Shown in pieces: positions 20,272 to 29,856 of a stretch of DNA of 64,000 bases. The notes beneath the pieces are model-generated. The model worked only from the letters and a program-made list of their open reading frames with translations, did no database searches and was not told the origin of the DNA. The stretch is from Phenylobacterium parvum (GTDB lineage Bacteria > Pseudomonadota > Alphaproteobacteria > Caulobacterales > Caulobacteraceae), in the NCBI RefSeq assembly GCF_003150835.1, contig NZ_CP029479.1, forward strand, positions 310,001 through 374,000, in the 5' to 3' direction. Each line of letters opens with the position of its first letter. The stretch's first letter is position 1. The position numbers and the translations under genes were made by a program.

Positions 20272-20347
20272 GCCGGCGCGCAGGTCTCTGTCTTGCCGCC
20301 TTGGCCCAGCAGGTCCATGCTGCCTCCCATCAACAGGGAGGCAGGCC

Positions 20348-20869
20348 ATGCGCAGTTTTGTAAGCGGGCTTTTGCTCGCATCGGTTGTTCTGGTTTCAGC
20401 TTGTTCCGGGCCCAAGGCTCCGGAGACTCCGGCGGCGCCCGCCGCCTTCACCATCCCCCTCAATCCCAACACCAACGGGGTGCTGGAATCCCGGTCCGCA
20501 CGGATCACCCTGGGCAAGGGCCCCCAGGCCTATTCCGCGGACGTCGCCATGACCCCCAGCTGGTGGGTGGCCTCCGACGGCTTCAAGATCGTCTGGTTCT
20601 CCGGCATGAGCCAGACCAAGCGCTACTTCCAGTTCAGCGGGGAGACGCCCGGCGAGGCTGCGCGGCCCAAGCTGCTCAAGTCGCCCGAGGAGGCCGTCCG
20701 CGAAGTGAAGGTCGCCTTCGACGGCGGACCGCCGGTCGCCGTGCGACCCGAGGCGACACGGGCGGTCTTCAAGCCGCCACCTGGCGCAAAGGCCGTCACC
20801 TCGGTGGAAATCGCCTTCGGACCGGCCGATGCACCTGGCCTCTACGCCTGGAAGTCGCCCTCGCCATGA
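20348..20869 (+). CDS. Hypothetical lipoprotein
   Basis: A 173-residue protein with a lipobox LVSAC (Cys19) after a clean leader, so it should be lipid-anchored. The mature part is rich in beta-type sequence (SARITLGKGPQAYSADVAM, TPSWWVASDGFKIVWFSG, KRYFQFSGETPG) and Pro. I do not recognise the family. A strong AGGGAGG lies upstream of the ATG. It is on the same strand as the hydrolase that follows 16 bases later and could be cotranscribed with it; the pnt operon ends 76 bases earlier. Confidence 0.72.
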   Translation: MRSFVSGLLLASVVLVSACSGPKAPETPAAPAAFTIPLNPNTNGVLESRSARITLGKGPQAYSADVAMTPSWWVASDGFKIVWFSGMSQTKRYFQFSGETPGEAARPKLLKSPEEAVREVKVAFDGGPPVAVRPEATRAVFKPPPGAKAVTSVEIAFGPADAPGLYAWKSPSP

Positions 20870-20885
20870 ACCCGGAGGGATCGTG

Positions 20886-21761
20886 GTGACCGCCACCGGT
20901 GACGCCCCTCCGTCGCGGGGGGAATGGGTCCGCATCCGCGACCGGCGGCTGCGCATCGTCCGGGAGGGGCCCTGGGAAGGCGACTCCGGGCCTGGCCGCC
21001 TGGTGGTGATGGAGTGCGGGGCCTTTGGCTGCGCCCCGGACTGGCACCTGGTCCAGATGAAACTGTCTGACCTCGGCGTGCGCAGCCTGGCCTACGACCG
21101 GGCGGGCCTCGGCCTGTCGGACCCGGGCCCCGACCCCCGGCATGGGCGGGCGATCGCTGACGATCTCGAGGCGCTGCTCAGCCAACTCGGCGATCCCTCG
21201 CGCCTGGTCCTTGTCGGGCATTCCATGGCCGGCCTCTTCCTGAGGGTCCTCGCGCCCCGCCTGAACGATCGGCTGGATGGACTGGTGCTTGTGGACGCCG
21301 TGACGCCGGAGGCGGTCGATCATCCGGCCGCCGCCCGGATGATCGGCGGCTTCCGCAGCGCCATGTTCCTGCTGGACCGGGTCGCGGGCCTGGGCGTCAT
21401 GCAGCCCTGGGCGATGGTTGCCGGCGACCGGATCGGCCTGCCGCCAGCGGTCTCGCTCGAGAAACGCCGGATCTACGCTTCAGCCTCCCACGCCCGGGCG
21501 TCGGCGCGTGAGGTGCAGCAATGGCTTCAGACTGCGGAACAGGGGCGGAGCGAAGGGCCCTTCGACCCTAACCTCCCCGTCGCCGTTGTGACGGCCGGGG
21601 CCGTGCTCCTGCCGCCGGAACTCCAGCGCATCCAGAACGCCCCGGCCGAGGCCTCCCGTTCGGGATACCTGGACCGGGTGGAAGGCGCCGGACACGCCAA
21701 CCTTCTCGGACCCCGCTATGCGGAGCGGGTTGTCCGGGGCGTCCAGCACGTCCTGGCCTAG
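20886..21761 (+). CDS. Alpha/beta-fold hydrolase
   Basis: A 291-residue alpha/beta hydrolase. It has LVVMECGAFGCAPDWH before the first helix, LAYDRAGLGLSDPGP, nucleophile elbow GHSMAG with Ser113, an acid in LVLVDAVTP and the histidine in VEGAGHANLLGP. The GTG at 20886 with GGAGGG six bases upstream is preferred; an adjacent GTG at 20883 and an upstream ATG at 20829 overlapping the lipoprotein gene are less likely. Its stop overlaps the convergent tilS stop by three bases. Substrate unknown. Confidence 0.85.
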   Translation: MTATGDAPPSRGEWVRIRDRRLRIVREGPWEGDSGPGRLVVMECGAFGCAPDWHLVQMKLSDLGVRSLAYDRAGLGLSDPGPDPRHGRAIADDLEALLSQLGDPSRLVLVGHSMAGLFLRVLAPRLNDRLDGLVLVDAVTPEAVDHPAAARMIGGFRSAMFLLDRVAGLGVMQPWAMVAGDRIGLPPAVSLEKRRIYASASHARASAREVQQWLQTAEQGRSEGPFDPNLPVAVVTAGAVLLPPELQRIQNAPAEASRSGYLDRVEGAGHANLLGPRYAERVVRGVQHVLA

Positions 21762-23026
21762 TCCCTGACGCCGGACTCCGAAGCGATTTCACCGCAGGCC
21801 GCCGCCAGGCGCGCCCGGGCCAGGCCGCGTAGGCGAACGCCTGAATCTTCCCCGGAGGCCAGCCGGGTTCCTGCCTCGGACACCACGGCCGGAAGGCCGC
21901 CGCGGAAGGTGGGGGGAACCTCCGCCAGCGTCGCCCGGGTCCTCGGTGGCAGGCTCGACATCCGGCCGGCGAGGCGCGTCACTGTCACCGGCCGGACCGC
22001 CTCGACCTCGAACCGGCCGTCCAGGACGCCGACCTCGCCGGCGCCCAGCGCCAGGTCAGGAACGCCTGCCCGCGCCATCTCCCCCGCCGTCCTTCCCCAC
22101 AGGATGTCACGGGCGTCGGCCTGGACCTGGGCCCCGGCCAGGCTGGCCTGGACCTCCCCGGCGTCGACCAGCCGCAGGCGAAGGGCCTCCAGGGCTGCAG
22201 TACGGGCGGGGCGAACCCCGCCGCCGGCCGCCAGGCAGGCCGCGCCCAGCACTCGGCGGGCGGCATCGGGGCCCGCCTGCCGGAAGGCCTGTCGGTCAAG
22301 GGCGAGGCCGAAGGGTGTTGCGCGGACCTCGGACGTCAGGGCGGCGGCCCCGGAGGCATCATGGGCGACGCAGGCATCCGTCACCGCCCCCTGGAGGCGG
22401 GCGTGACGGGCCCGGCTGCGGGCGAAGCGGGGGTCTTCATTGGCCGGGTCCTCGATCCAGGTCTCGCCGGCTTCGGCCAGCCACTCGCGGATCTCCGCCC
22501 GCCCGACGGCGAGCATCGGTCGGAGCAGGAAGACGCCCCGACCCTCGGGCCAGGCGGGCGAAGGGCCCCATTCCCGGGGCGACGGAGTGGTTCCCCCTTC
22601 CGCCCGCATCAGGGCCGCCTCGGCAAGGTCATCGGCGGTATGGCCCATCAGGAGGACCCGGGCGCCCGCCGCGCGGGCGGCGTCGGCCAGCAGGGCGTGC
22701 CGCGCCCTGCGCGCGGCGGCGGGAAGCCCTGACGCCGGATAGGGACCCCGCCAGGCGAGCGCCCGGAAGCCGGCGCCCAGCCGGTCGGCGGCAGCGGCGC
22801 AGGCGGTGGTCCATTCGGCGGATCCGGGCTGGAGCCCGTGGTCGACGGTCAGGACCAGGAGGGGCCGGCCATGCCGCCGGGCCCAGCCGGCGGCGATCCG
22901 CGTCAGGGCCAGGGAGTCCCCGCCGCCGGACAGGGCGACGGCCAGGGGCGCGCCCGGACCGACGTCGAGCCGGGCGTCCAGCCGCCCCTCGACCCTTTCG
23001 TCGAGACCGGGGGTCAGGTCCCGCAC
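21758..23026 (-). CDS. tilS: tRNA(Ile)-lysidine synthase
   Basis: Modifies C34 of the minor tRNA-Ile (CAU anticodon) to lysidine using ATP and lysine, an essential step for AUA decoding. The 422-residue protein has the PP-loop SGGGDS at about residues 33-38, LLVLTVDHGLQPGSAEW, LLMGHTADDLAEAALMR, and the conserved RPML..R.EIREWL and WIEDPANEDPRFARSRAR. The GTG start at 23026 overlaps the end of cpoB by 13 bases. Unusually for the loop, the third residue is Gly (SGGGDS). The C-terminal tRNA-binding part is GC-rich and poorly conserved. Confidence 0.92.
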   Translation of the reverse strand: MRDLTPGLDERVEGRLDARLDVGPGAPLAVALSGGGDSLALTRIAAGWARRHGRPLLVLTVDHGLQPGSAEWTTACAAAADRLGAGFRALAWRGPYPASGLPAAARRARHALLADAARAAGARVLLMGHTADDLAEAALMRAEGGTTPSPREWGPSPAWPEGRGVFLLRPMLAVGRAEIREWLAEAGETWIEDPANEDPRFARSRARHARLQGAVTDACVAHDASGAAALTSEVRATPFGLALDRQAFRQAGPDAARRVLGAACLAAGGGVRPARTAALEALRLRLVDAGEVQASLAGAQVQADARDILWGRTAGEMARAGVPDLALGAGEVGVLDGRFEVEAVRPVTVTRLAGRMSSLPPRTRATLAEVPPTFRGGLPAVVSEAGTRLASGEDSGVRLRGLARARLAAACGEIASESGVRD

Positions 23027-23742
23027 TGGGACTGGGCGGCGACCGCCGCCGCCCGCTTGCGCGTGCCTTCCGGCGCGGTCGGATACCGGGCCGCAAGCTC
23101 GCCGAGGGCCTGGCAGGATTCCGAGGTCTTCCCGATCCGCCCAAGGGCCCTGGCGAGCTCCACCACCGCATCTGGCGCCCACCAGGTGGAGGGCCATCCC
23201 TTCAGGGCGGTGATGTAGTCTGCAGCGGCGTCGGCCCAGGCGGCCTGCTGTCCCCGGGCCCGGCCGCGAAGATAGGCGCCTTCCCCAGCCTTCGGGTCCT
23301 GGGGAGAGGCCGCAAGCCAGGCCGTGAGCGTGGCCTCCGCCCCCTGCGCATCTCCCGACTGGAGCTGCTTGCGCCCGCGGGTCAGGCCATCCTCTGCGGG
23401 GGTCGAGGGAGTCGCGGGGGTCGCCCGGACGGGCGCAGGGCTCGCTGCAGGCTGAGGGCCGGCGGCGGCCGGCGTCGGACCCCGTCCCGCTTCCAGGCCG
23501 GTCACCCGGTCCTGCAGGCCCTTGAGGTCGCCGCGGGCCAGGTCGGCGGCGCGGGTCGCCGCCTCAAGCTGGGCGTTGACGCCCTGGAGGGCTTTTTCAA
23601 GGTCCGCGACGCGCTCGGAAAGCTCCTTAAGGCGGACGTCCCGCGGATCTTCGGCGACAGGCGCCGCGCGAAGCTGGGACGGCTCCGCCAGGGCGAGGGC
23701 CAGGGCGAGCATCACCGGCGCTGAAAGCCACGGCGCGCGCAT
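23014..23742 (-). CDS. cpoB: Tol-Pal system periplasmic protein CpoB/YbgF
   Basis: A 242-residue periplasmic protein with signal peptide (cleavage near LRAAP, about residue 26). Residues ~35-75 form a coiled coil (KELSERVADLEKALQGVNAQ) used for trimerisation, then a Pro/Ala-rich linker, then TPR repeats from about 120 to the end (GRKQLQSGDAQGAEATLTAW, YLRGRARGQQ, YITALKGWPS). In other bacteria it binds TolA and coordinates peptidoglycan synthesis with outer-membrane constriction. The ATG at 23742 follows the pal stop by four bases. Confidence 0.88.
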   Translation of the reverse strand: MRAPWLSAPVMLALALALAEPSQLRAAPVAEDPRDVRLKELSERVADLEKALQGVNAQLEAATRAADLARGDLKGLQDRVTGLEAGRGPTPAAAGPQPAASPAPVRATPATPSTPAEDGLTRGRKQLQSGDAQGAEATLTAWLAASPQDPKAGEGAYLRGRARGQQAAWADAAADYITALKGWPSTWWAPDAVVELARALGRIGKTSESCQALGELAARYPTAPEGTRKRAAAVAAQSQCGT

Positions 23743-23746
23743 GGGA

Positions 23747-24316
23747 CTAGCGCGCCCCTGCGACGATGGCGGTGCGCGCATTGCGGTTGCGGCGGAAGGC
23801 CTCGTCATCCGCACCCGGGTCGACGGGCCGCTCCTTGCCGAAGGAGACCGTCGAGATCCGCGAGGGCGAAACCCCGAGGCCGACAAGGTAATCGCGGACC
23901 GCCGTGGCCCGGCGCGAGCCCAGGGCCAGGTTGTACTCCCGGGTCCCACGCTCGTCGGCATTGCCCTCGATGCGGACCTGGACGGCCGGATAGCGGTTCA
24001 GCCAGGCGGCCTGGCGCTCCAGGATGGCCGCCGCCTCGTCGCGCACCTCGTACTGGTCCACCTCGAAGAAGATCCGGTCGGTGACATTGATCACGAAGTC
24101 CTGGACTGAACCCGGCAGGGCCCGGCCCGTAACGGCCGTCGCCGGCGCCACCGGCTGGATCGTCCCGGACCCGGCGGCGGCATTGGCGTCGGGGCCCGCA
24201 GCGGCCTCGGGCGTCGCCTTGGTCTCGGGCCCGGCCTTCGGGGTGGACTGGCAGCCCGCAAGGATCGCGGCGGCGGCCAGCAGGGGGGTCCAGCGCAGGA
24301 CGGCGTTGCGGTTCAT
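23747..24316 (-). CDS. pal: Peptidoglycan-associated lipoprotein Pal
   Basis: Outer-membrane lipoprotein of 189 residues: leader ending LAGC with Cys22, an Ala/Pro linker, then an OmpA-like domain from about residue 75 with DRIFFEVDQYEVRDEA and the peptidoglycan-binding NADERGTREYNLALGSRRA. It links outer membrane and wall and binds TolB. GAGAGGA precedes the ATG. It is the second-last Tol-Pal gene in the operon. Confidence 0.96.
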   Translation of the reverse strand: MNRNAVLRWTPLLAAAAILAGCQSTPKAGPETKATPEAAAGPDANAAAGSGTIQPVAPATAVTGRALPGSVQDFVINVTDRIFFEVDQYEVRDEAAAILERQAAWLNRYPAVQVRIEGNADERGTREYNLALGSRRATAVRDYLVGLGVSPSRISTVSFGKERPVDPGADDEAFRRNRNARTAIVAGAR

Positions 24317-24347
24317 TCGGGTATCCTCTCGAGGCAGTTGGGAGGGG

Positions 24348-25637
24348 TCAGTTGATGAGGGGCGACCAGGCCGGGTCCGAGGCCCCGCCGGAATAGGGAG
24401 CCGGGTTCAGGATGCGGCCGGTGACGTCCACGGTCCAGAGGCGGGGTTCGCCTCCGGCAGCCTGCCGGCTGAACAGGATGACGCGCCCGTTCGGCGCCCA
24501 GGTCGGTCCTTCGTCCATGTAGCTGGAGGTCAGGGTTCGCTCATCCGACCCGTCGGGGCGCATGACGCCGATGTGGAACTGGCCGCCGCCCTGCCGGGTG
24601 AAGGCGACCAGGTCGCCCTTGGGGCTCCAGACCGGCGAGGTGTAGCGCCCTTCGCCGAAGGAGATCCGCCGGGCCCCGCCGCCGTCAGCGTCCATCACGT
24701 ACAACTGGGGCGAGCCCCCGCGGTCGGAGTTGAAGACGATCCGCCGGCCGTCCGGCGAGAAGGCCGGCGAGGTGTCGATGGCCGGGTCCGAGGTCAGGCG
24801 GCGGCTCTGCCGGTTCACCAGGTTCATCACCCAGATGTCGGAATTGCCGTTCCGCTCCACGGCGAAGGCCACCTGGGACCCGTCGGGCGAAAAGCGCGGC
24901 GCAAAGACCATGCCCTGGAACTGGCCCAGGCTCTCCCGCCGGCCGGTCTCGAGGTTGAGCAGGTAGACCGATGAGCCCTCCGGCCGCAGGGCCATGTAGG
25001 TGATCTCCTGGCTGGACGCCGAGAAGCGGGGCGACAGGACAATCTCGGATCCGTCGGTGAGATAGCTGGGATTGGCGCCGTCCTGGTCCATCACCGCCAG
25101 CCTAAGCTTGCGGTCGAGGCGCCCGCCGGTCTCCGAGACAAAGACCACCCGGGTGTCGAAATAGCCATTTTCGCCTGTCAGTCGCTCGTAGACGGCGTCC
25201 GAGATCTTGTGCGCCACCCGGCGCCAATTCTCGGGCGTGGAGGTGAACTGGAGGCCCAGGAGCTGCTGGCCGGCCGGGATGTCCCAGAGGCGGAAGTCCA
25301 CCTGCAGCCGTCCGTCCACCAGGCTTGCCTGCCCGTTGACCAGGGCCTGGGCGCCCAGGGTCTTCCAGGCTCCGAAATCCGGCTCCGTAGCGGCTTCGGT
25401 CTGCCGTCCCGCCGGGTCGATGGGGGCGAAGAGGCCCGAGCGGGCCAGGTTCTCGCTGATCACCCGGGCGATGTCGGCGCCCCTGTCGCCGCCAAAAGCA
25501 GGGACGGACAGGGGCAGGGGACGGATGTCGCCGCGGTTGACGTCCACCTCGATCTCGGCGCGAGCGGGCGCCGGGGCTGCGGCGAAACCGCCCAGGGCGA
25601 GGCCGGCGACGAGCAGGGCGAGGGCGGTCTTTCTCAT
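24348..25637 (-). CDS. tolB: Tol-Pal translocation protein TolB
   Basis: Periplasmic protein of 429 residues, the usual length, with a signal peptide ending near ARA-EIE. The N-terminal domain (about 28-165) includes [20 protein letters not shown]. The C-terminal part is a six-bladed propeller with repeated [36 protein letters not shown] and [13 protein letters not shown]. The start overlaps the tolA stop (ATGA). Confidence 0.96.
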   Translation of the reverse strand: MRKTALALLVAGLALGGFAAAPAPARAEIEVDVNRGDIRPLPLSVPAFGGDRGADIARVISENLARSGLFAPIDPAGRQTEAATEPDFGAWKTLGAQALVNGQASLVDGRLQVDFRLWDIPAGQQLLGLQFTSTPENWRRVAHKISDAVYERLTGENGYFDTRVVFVSETGGRLDRKLRLAVMDQDGANPSYLTDGSEIVLSPRFSASSQEITYMALRPEGSSVYLLNLETGRRESLGQFQGMVFAPRFSPDGSQVAFAVERNGNSDIWVMNLVNRQSRRLTSDPAIDTSPAFSPDGRRIVFNSDRGGSPQLYVMDADGGGARRISFGEGRYTSPVWSPKGDLVAFTRQGGGQFHIGVMRPDGSDERTLTSSYMDEGPTWAPNGRVILFSRQAAGGEPRLWTVDVTGRILNPAPYSGGASDPAWSPLIN

Positions 25638-26467
25638 GAACAGGCCTCCCGGGCGTTGAAGTTGACGGCGATCCTCTGGCCGGCGGGGCTGGCGAGGTCG
25701 GGGAAGGGGGCGGCCTGGTGGACTGCGCGGATGGCGCGCTCGGCCGCCGCGCGGGCCACGGCATTGTCCGACCGTTCCAGGCCGCCGGCCTCCACCGGGC
25801 CGGACAGGTCGCCGGCGGGCGACAGGCCGAAGCTGACCCGGACCCGGACGTCCCGGCCGCCCTCGACCCCGCAGTTGGGGTTCCAGAGTTTCTGGAGTTG
25901 GTCCTGGAGGCCCGCCAGGGCGGCGGCGCTGGGTCCCGACCTGGCCCCGCCCGAGGGCGCCGCGGGGCCGGGGCGGTTTCCGGTCAGTCGCGAGACCTGG
26001 CCGGCGAGGGCGTCGAGGTCCAGGCCTCCGGCCGGCCGGCGCGGCGTCGCGGCGGCGGGGGCGGTCGTCGCCGGGCGGGAGGCGGCCGAGGGTGCGGCTG
26101 GTGTCTTCTGGAGGGGCTGAGGCCGTGCGGCGGTCGTCGTTCTGGGGACGGGCGCCGGCGGTTCTGCAACCCGGCGCGCCGGGCTGGGCGCCGGCGTCGG
26201 GGTGGGAACGGGCGGCGGCGAGACGGGTTCAGCCGGGACCGCCTCCGCTGTCGCCGGTTCGGGGGGCGCCGGCGCTGCGGGAGGCCCCGCCGCAGCCGCC
26301 TGGGCGGCGGCCAGGTCCCCGGAGGTCGCGAGTCGCACGGTGACGGGCGGCCCCTCGCCCGCCGGATCGCCGGCAGGGGGACGGAGGAGGATCACGGCCG
26401 CCAGCACGCCCAGGTGCAGGAGCCCCGAGGCCAGGACAGCCGGACTGGGGCGCACGGAGGTGTTCAC
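25634..26467 (-). CDS. tolA: TolA-like inner-membrane protein
   Basis: A 277-residue protein with one membrane helix near the N-terminus ([15 protein letters not shown]), a long Pro/Ala-rich periplasmic stretch to about residue 165, and a C-terminal domain with [33 protein letters not shown] and FNAREAC. The TonB/TolA-type C-terminal domain binds TolB/Pal or CpoB. The linker is low-complexity Pro/Thr/Ala rather than the long alpha-helix of enterobacterial TolA, as in other alphaproteobacteria. Identity rests on operon position and domain layout. Confidence 0.88.
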   Translation of the reverse strand: MNTSVRPSPAVLASGLLHLGVLAAVILLRPPAGDPAGEGPPVTVRLATSGDLAAAQAAAAGPPAAPAPPEPATAEAVPAEPVSPPPVPTPTPAPSPARRVAEPPAPVPRTTTAARPQPLQKTPAAPSAASRPATTAPAAATPRRPAGGLDLDALAGQVSRLTGNRPGPAAPSGGARSGPSAAALAGLQDQLQKLWNPNCGVEGGRDVRVRVSFGLSPAGDLSGPVEAGGLERSDNAVARAAAERAIRAVHQAAPFPDLASPAGQRIAVNFNAREACS

Positions 26468-26961
26468 GGCGGCGGCGTCTCCGCCGGGACCGGACCGGCG
26501 GGCGGGCCGCCGGTGTCGGTGATCAGGCTGACGCTCTTGAAGCCGCGCACCGAGAGGGCCGCCATCACCCGCGCCACGTCGGCATAGGCCGCCCGGCCGT
26601 CGGCCCGGACGAAGACCTGGCGTTCGGCATTCCCGACGGCGGCGTCGCCCAGGGCCGGGCCAAGGGCCTCGAAGGCGACCTGCCGGTCCTGGACAAAGAC
26701 GGACCCATCCGCCCGGATGGAGACCGCCAGGGGAGCCTCGGTCTCGCGGATCGCCCCGGCCTCGGTGCGGGGAAGTTCCAGGGGCACGCCTGCGGTCAGC
26801 AGGGGCGCCGAGATCATGAAGACGATCAGCAGGACCAGCATGACGTCCACCAGGGGCGTGACGTTGATCTCGGACAGGGCCGAGCGCCGGCTCCGGCCGT
26901 AGCGCCGCCGACGGCCGCCGCCGCCGGCCCCGGAAAAGGCGTCATGGGCGGAAAGGGCCAT
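26464..26961 (-). CDS. tolR: Tol-Pal system protein TolR (ExbD/TolR family)
   Basis: A 165-residue protein with one membrane helix carrying SEINVTPLVDVMLVLLIVFMI, where the Asp of LVDVML is the conserved proton-relay residue. The periplasmic domain has VPLELPRTEAGAI and VFVQDRQVAFEALG. With TolQ it forms the proton-driven motor. Its start is three bases after the tolQ stop and its stop overlaps the tolA start. The N-terminus is enriched in Gly/Arg. Confidence 0.95.
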   Translation of the reverse strand: MALSAHDAFSGAGGGGRRRRYGRSRRSALSEINVTPLVDVMLVLLIVFMISAPLLTAGVPLELPRTEAGAIRETEAPLAVSIRADGSVFVQDRQVAFEALGPALGDAAVGNAERQVFVRADGRAAYADVARVMAALSVRGFKSVSLITDTGGPPAGPVPAETPPP

Positions 26962-26964
26962 GGC

Positions 26965-27666
26965 TCAGACCTTCGAGGCCAGGCGCCGCTGGACGGCGGT
27001 GGAAAGGTCGTCGGCGAACCCCTCCAGCCGGGCGGCGTAGCGGCTGACCGCCGTGGAGAAGTGGTTGAAGGCGATATAGGCCGGAATGGCGGCGATAAGG
27101 CCCAGGGCGGTGGCGAAGAGCGCCTCGGCGATGCTGGGGGCCACGACGGCGAGGTTGGTGTTCTTCTGGACGGCGATGGCCTGGAAGCTGTGCATGATGC
27201 CCCACACCGTCCCGAACAGGCCGACGAAGGGAGAGGCGGTGGCCACGATGGCCAGGGCCGACAGGCCCGTCTCCACCCTGAGGGCCTCACGGGCGATGGC
27301 GGCGTCGAGGACCCGGTCGATCCGCTGCACGAGGAAGGCCGCCTGGCCTTCGGACACGGGCCCCTTGGCGCGGACCTCGCGCCACTCGAAAAGCGCCGCC
27401 TGGAGCATCCGGTGCAGGGCGTGCGGCGGGTTGTCGCCGGCCTCCAGGGCGATGTCCTCGAGGCTGCGACCCGAGGCGGCCTCCGCCTCGAAGGCGTCCG
27501 CCGCCCGGTTCAGGCCGCGCAGGCGCACCGCCTTGTCGAGGATCACCGCCCAGGACGCCAGCGAGGCGAGGCCCAGGAAGATCATCACCGACTTCACCAC
27601 CCAGTCCGCCCGGGCGAACAGGGCGACGAAGGAGAAGGTCTCCGGCGTGATGGCGGCGGGCTCCAT
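26965..27666 (-). CDS. tolQ: Tol-Pal system protein TolQ
   Basis: Inner-membrane motor protein of 233 residues, MotA/TolQ/ExbB family. Helix 1 VVKSVMIFLGLASLASWAVI, then a cytosolic loop, then ATASPFVGLFGTVWGIMHSF and ALGLIAAIPAYIAFNHF, the two conserved helices that line the channel. The ATG at 27666 starts the usual MEPAAITPETFSF; the upstream extension to 27753 covers a structured leader and is not coding. GGGAG precedes the start. Confidence 0.95.
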   Translation of the reverse strand: MEPAAITPETFSFVALFARADWVVKSVMIFLGLASLASWAVILDKAVRLRGLNRAADAFEAEAASGRSLEDIALEAGDNPPHALHRMLQAALFEWREVRAKGPVSEGQAAFLVQRIDRVLDAAIAREALRVETGLSALAIVATASPFVGLFGTVWGIMHSFQAIAVQKNTNLAVVAPSIAEALFATALGLIAAIPAYIAFNHFSTAVSRYAARLEGFADDLSTAVQRRLASKV

Positions 27667-27680
27667 GATTGCTCCCGGTT

Positions 27681-27749
27681 GTGTCGTGTCAGGCCCAAAT
27701 CGTATGTCTTCGACACCTGCTCGCGCAGGAGCATGGCGAAGATTGGGCC
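27681..27749 (-). promoter_or_regulatory. Structured leader with alternative hairpins before tolQ
   Basis: The 87-base gap between ybgC and tolQ holds nested inverted repeats: GGCCCAA/TTGGGCC (27692-27698 with 27743-27749), TCTTCG/CGAAGA (27707-27712 with 27737-27742) and CCTGC/GCAGG (27716-27720 with 27725-27729). A competing pair GTGTCG/CGACAC (27681-27686 with 27711-27716) shares bases with the other stems, so only one fold can form. No U tract is present. Control of tolQ translation, RNA processing or protein binding are possible; all are inference. Confidence 0.5.
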
Positions 27750-27753
27750 GCAC

Positions 27754-28206
27754 CTAACCGAAGAGGGGCGCCAGTTTGGTTAACATTAGCTTCGAGGGCC
27801 GGGCCGGACGACCGGAAAGGTCGATGCAGGCGGCCTCCACGACGGCCTCGCAGAGCCGCTCCTCGCCCCGCCGGATGTGCTGGCGGAAGAACAGCCGCGG
27901 GCCGCGTATCCGTTCATAGAGGGTGCGGACTTCCAGCGCGTCGTCGATCCGCGCCGGCCGACGGAAGTCGATCTCCATCCGTACGACCGTGAAGGCCGTC
28001 GGGCGGTCGCCGTCGAGGAGGTCGGTGTGAGACACCCCCGCCGCCCGCAGGGCGTCGCTGCGGCCCCGCTCGAAATAGCGCAGGTAATTGGCGTGGTAGA
28101 CGACGCCGGTGAAGTCGGTGTCCTCGTAGTAGATGCGGAACGGCAGGATATGCTCGCGCCCCTCGTACCGCCCGCTGGTCGGGACGTCGCGGTCGTCAGT
28201 CGGCAT
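27754..28206 (-). CDS. ybgC: Tol-Pal-associated acyl-CoA thioesterase YbgC
   Basis: A 150-residue hotdog thioesterase. [30 protein letters not shown] is the 4-hydroxybenzoyl-CoA thioesterase/YbgC active-site region, with the catalytic Asp in TDFTG. It is found upstream of tolQ in most proteobacteria and has been linked to acyl-carrier-protein and phospholipid metabolism. The start overlaps the ruvB stop by 11 bases, joining the ruv and tol gene sets. Confidence 0.93.
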   Translation of the reverse strand: MPTDDRDVPTSGRYEGREHILPFRIYYEDTDFTGVVYHANYLRYFERGRSDALRAAGVSHTDLLDGDRPTAFTVVRMEIDFRRPARIDDALEVRTLYERIRGPRLFFRQHIRRGEERLCEAVVEAACIDLSGRPARPSKLMLTKLAPLFG

Positions 28207-29242
28207 CGCCGTCTCCTTCGAAGAGCCCGGCCTGTCCGGCTGGAGGCGGCGAGGGCGGCGGGGTCAGGCCGAGGTGCTCGTAGGCCCGGGCGCAGGCGAC
28301 CCGCCCCCGGGGCGTGCGCTGGATGAAGCCCTGCTGGAGCAGGTAGGGCTCGATGACGTCCTCGACCGCGTCCCGGGCCTCGGCGATGGCGTAGGCCAGG
28401 GTTTCCAGCCCGGCCGGGCCGCCGGCATAGTTCTCGATCAGGGCCTTGAGATAGCGGCGGTCCAGGCTGTCCAGGCCGGCGGGGTCCACCTCCAGCCGGG
28501 CCAGGGCCCGGGCGGCGGCGGCCTTGTCGATGGCGGCGGCGCCCTCGGCCTCGGCGAAGTCTCGCACCCGCCTCAGCAGACGCCCGGCCACCCGCGGCGT
28601 GCCCCGGGCCCGGGCGGCGATCTCGCCGGCGCCGTCTTCGGTCAGGTTGAGCCCCAGCCGCCCCGCCGCATGGGCCAGAACCTTCCTCAACTCGTCGGCG
28701 GAGTAGAACTCCAGCCGGATCGGGATGCCGAACCGGTCCCGCAGGGGGGTGGCCAGCATCCCGGCCCGGGTGGTCGCCGCCACGAGTGTAAAGGGGGAAA
28801 GGTCGATGCGGATCGACCGGGCCGCCGGCCCCTCGCCGATCATCAGGTCGAGGACATGGTCTTCCATGGCGGGATAGAGGATTTCCTCCACCGGCGCCGC
28901 CAGGCGGTGAATCTCGTCGATGAACAGGACGTCGCGCGGCTCGAGGTTGGTCAGTATGGCCGCCAGGTCGCCGGCCTTGGCCAGGACCGGCCCTGAGGTG
29001 GCGCGGAAGTTCACCCCCAGCTCCCGGGCGATGATCTGGGCCAGGGTGGTCTTGCCCAGGCCCGGCGGGCCGAAAAGCAGGACGTGGTCCATGGCCTCGC
29101 CCCGGCCGCGTGCGGCGTCGATGAAGATGGAGAGGTTCGACTTGGCGGCCGCCTGGCCGACGAATTCCGACAGGGTCTGGGGCCGCAGGGCGCGGTCGCC
29201 GGGCTCGGGCGGCCCGGGTTCCCCGGAGACCAGGCGGGTCAC
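28196..29242 (-). CDS. ruvB: Holliday junction branch migration helicase RuvB
   Basis: AAA+ motor of 348 residues: Walker A GPPGLGKT at 58-65, Walker [11 protein letters not shown] near 105-115, sensor ATTRAGML, arginine finger region near LRDRFGI, then the winged-helix domain ([17 protein letters not shown]). The start is GTG at 29242 overlapping the ruvA stop (GTGA) and encodes the normal family start MTRLVSGE. It drives branch migration with RuvA. Confidence 0.97.
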   Translation of the reverse strand: MTRLVSGEPGPPEPGDRALRPQTLSEFVGQAAAKSNLSIFIDAARGRGEAMDHVLLFGPPGLGKTTLAQIIARELGVNFRATSGPVLAKAGDLAAILTNLEPRDVLFIDEIHRLAAPVEEILYPAMEDHVLDLMIGEGPAARSIRIDLSPFTLVAATTRAGMLATPLRDRFGIPIRLEFYSADELRKVLAHAAGRLGLNLTEDGAGEIAARARGTPRVAGRLLRRVRDFAEAEGAAAIDKAAAARALARLEVDPAGLDSLDRRYLKALIENYAGGPAGLETLAYAIAEARDAVEDVIEPYLLQQGFIQRTPRGRVACARAYEHLGLTPPPSPPPAGQAGLFEGDGDAD

Positions 29243-29856
29243 CGGCCCATCTCCTTCAGGCCCGCCCGGACGAGGTCGGAGACGGCGGCGTCAGGGCCTA
29301 GGGCCGCAGCGGCCTGGTCGACCAGCCGGCGGGCCTGCATCTCGGCCACGCCCAGGCCCATGAGGGCGGCCACGGCCTCGCCCGCCGCGGAGACGGGGGC
29401 GGGACCGGGCGCCGGCGCGGCGGCGACGCCGGCGGCGCTGAAGCTTGCCGAGCCGATGGGCTTGCCCTTCAGTTCCACCAGGATTCGCTGGGCCAGCTTG
29501 GGACCGACGCCGCTGGCGCGGCCCACCTGGGCCTTGTCCTCCCGGGCCACGGCCTCGGCGAGGGCGGCGGGGGGCAGGACGTCCAGCACGGCCAGGGCCG
29601 CCTTGGGCCCGACCCCCTGGACGGATTGCAGGAGGACGAAGGTGGCCCGCTCGTCGGCGTCGAGGAAGCCGTAGAGGCGGGGGCCGGCGCTTTCCGACCA
29701 CTGGGTCTCGACCCTCAGGGCGACGGCCTCCCCGGCGGCGGGCAGGCGCGACAGGGTCCGGGCGCCGCAGCGCACGACCCAGCCGACCCCGCCCACATCG
29801 ATCAGGGCCTCTTCCTCGGTGGTCTCCAGGACCCTGCCCGCCAGCCGCCCGATCAT
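29239..29856 (-). CDS. ruvA: Holliday junction DNA-binding protein RuvA
   Basis: A 205-residue RuvA with an N-terminal OB domain ([20 protein letters not shown]), the HhH motifs [18 protein letters not shown] and [17 protein letters not shown], an Ala/Pro linker and a C-terminal three-helix domain ([13 protein letters not shown]) that contacts RuvB. The ATG at 29856 overlaps the ruvC stop (ATGA). Confidence 0.97.
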   Translation of the reverse strand: MIGRLAGRVLETTEEEALIDVGGVGWVVRCGARTLSRLPAAGEAVALRVETQWSESAGPRLYGFLDADERATFVLLQSVQGVGPKAALAVLDVLPPAALAEAVAREDKAQVGRASGVGPKLAQRILVELKGKPIGSASFSAAGVAAAPAPGPAPVSAAGEAVAALMGLGVAEMQARRLVDQAAAALGPDAAVSDLVRAGLKEMGR

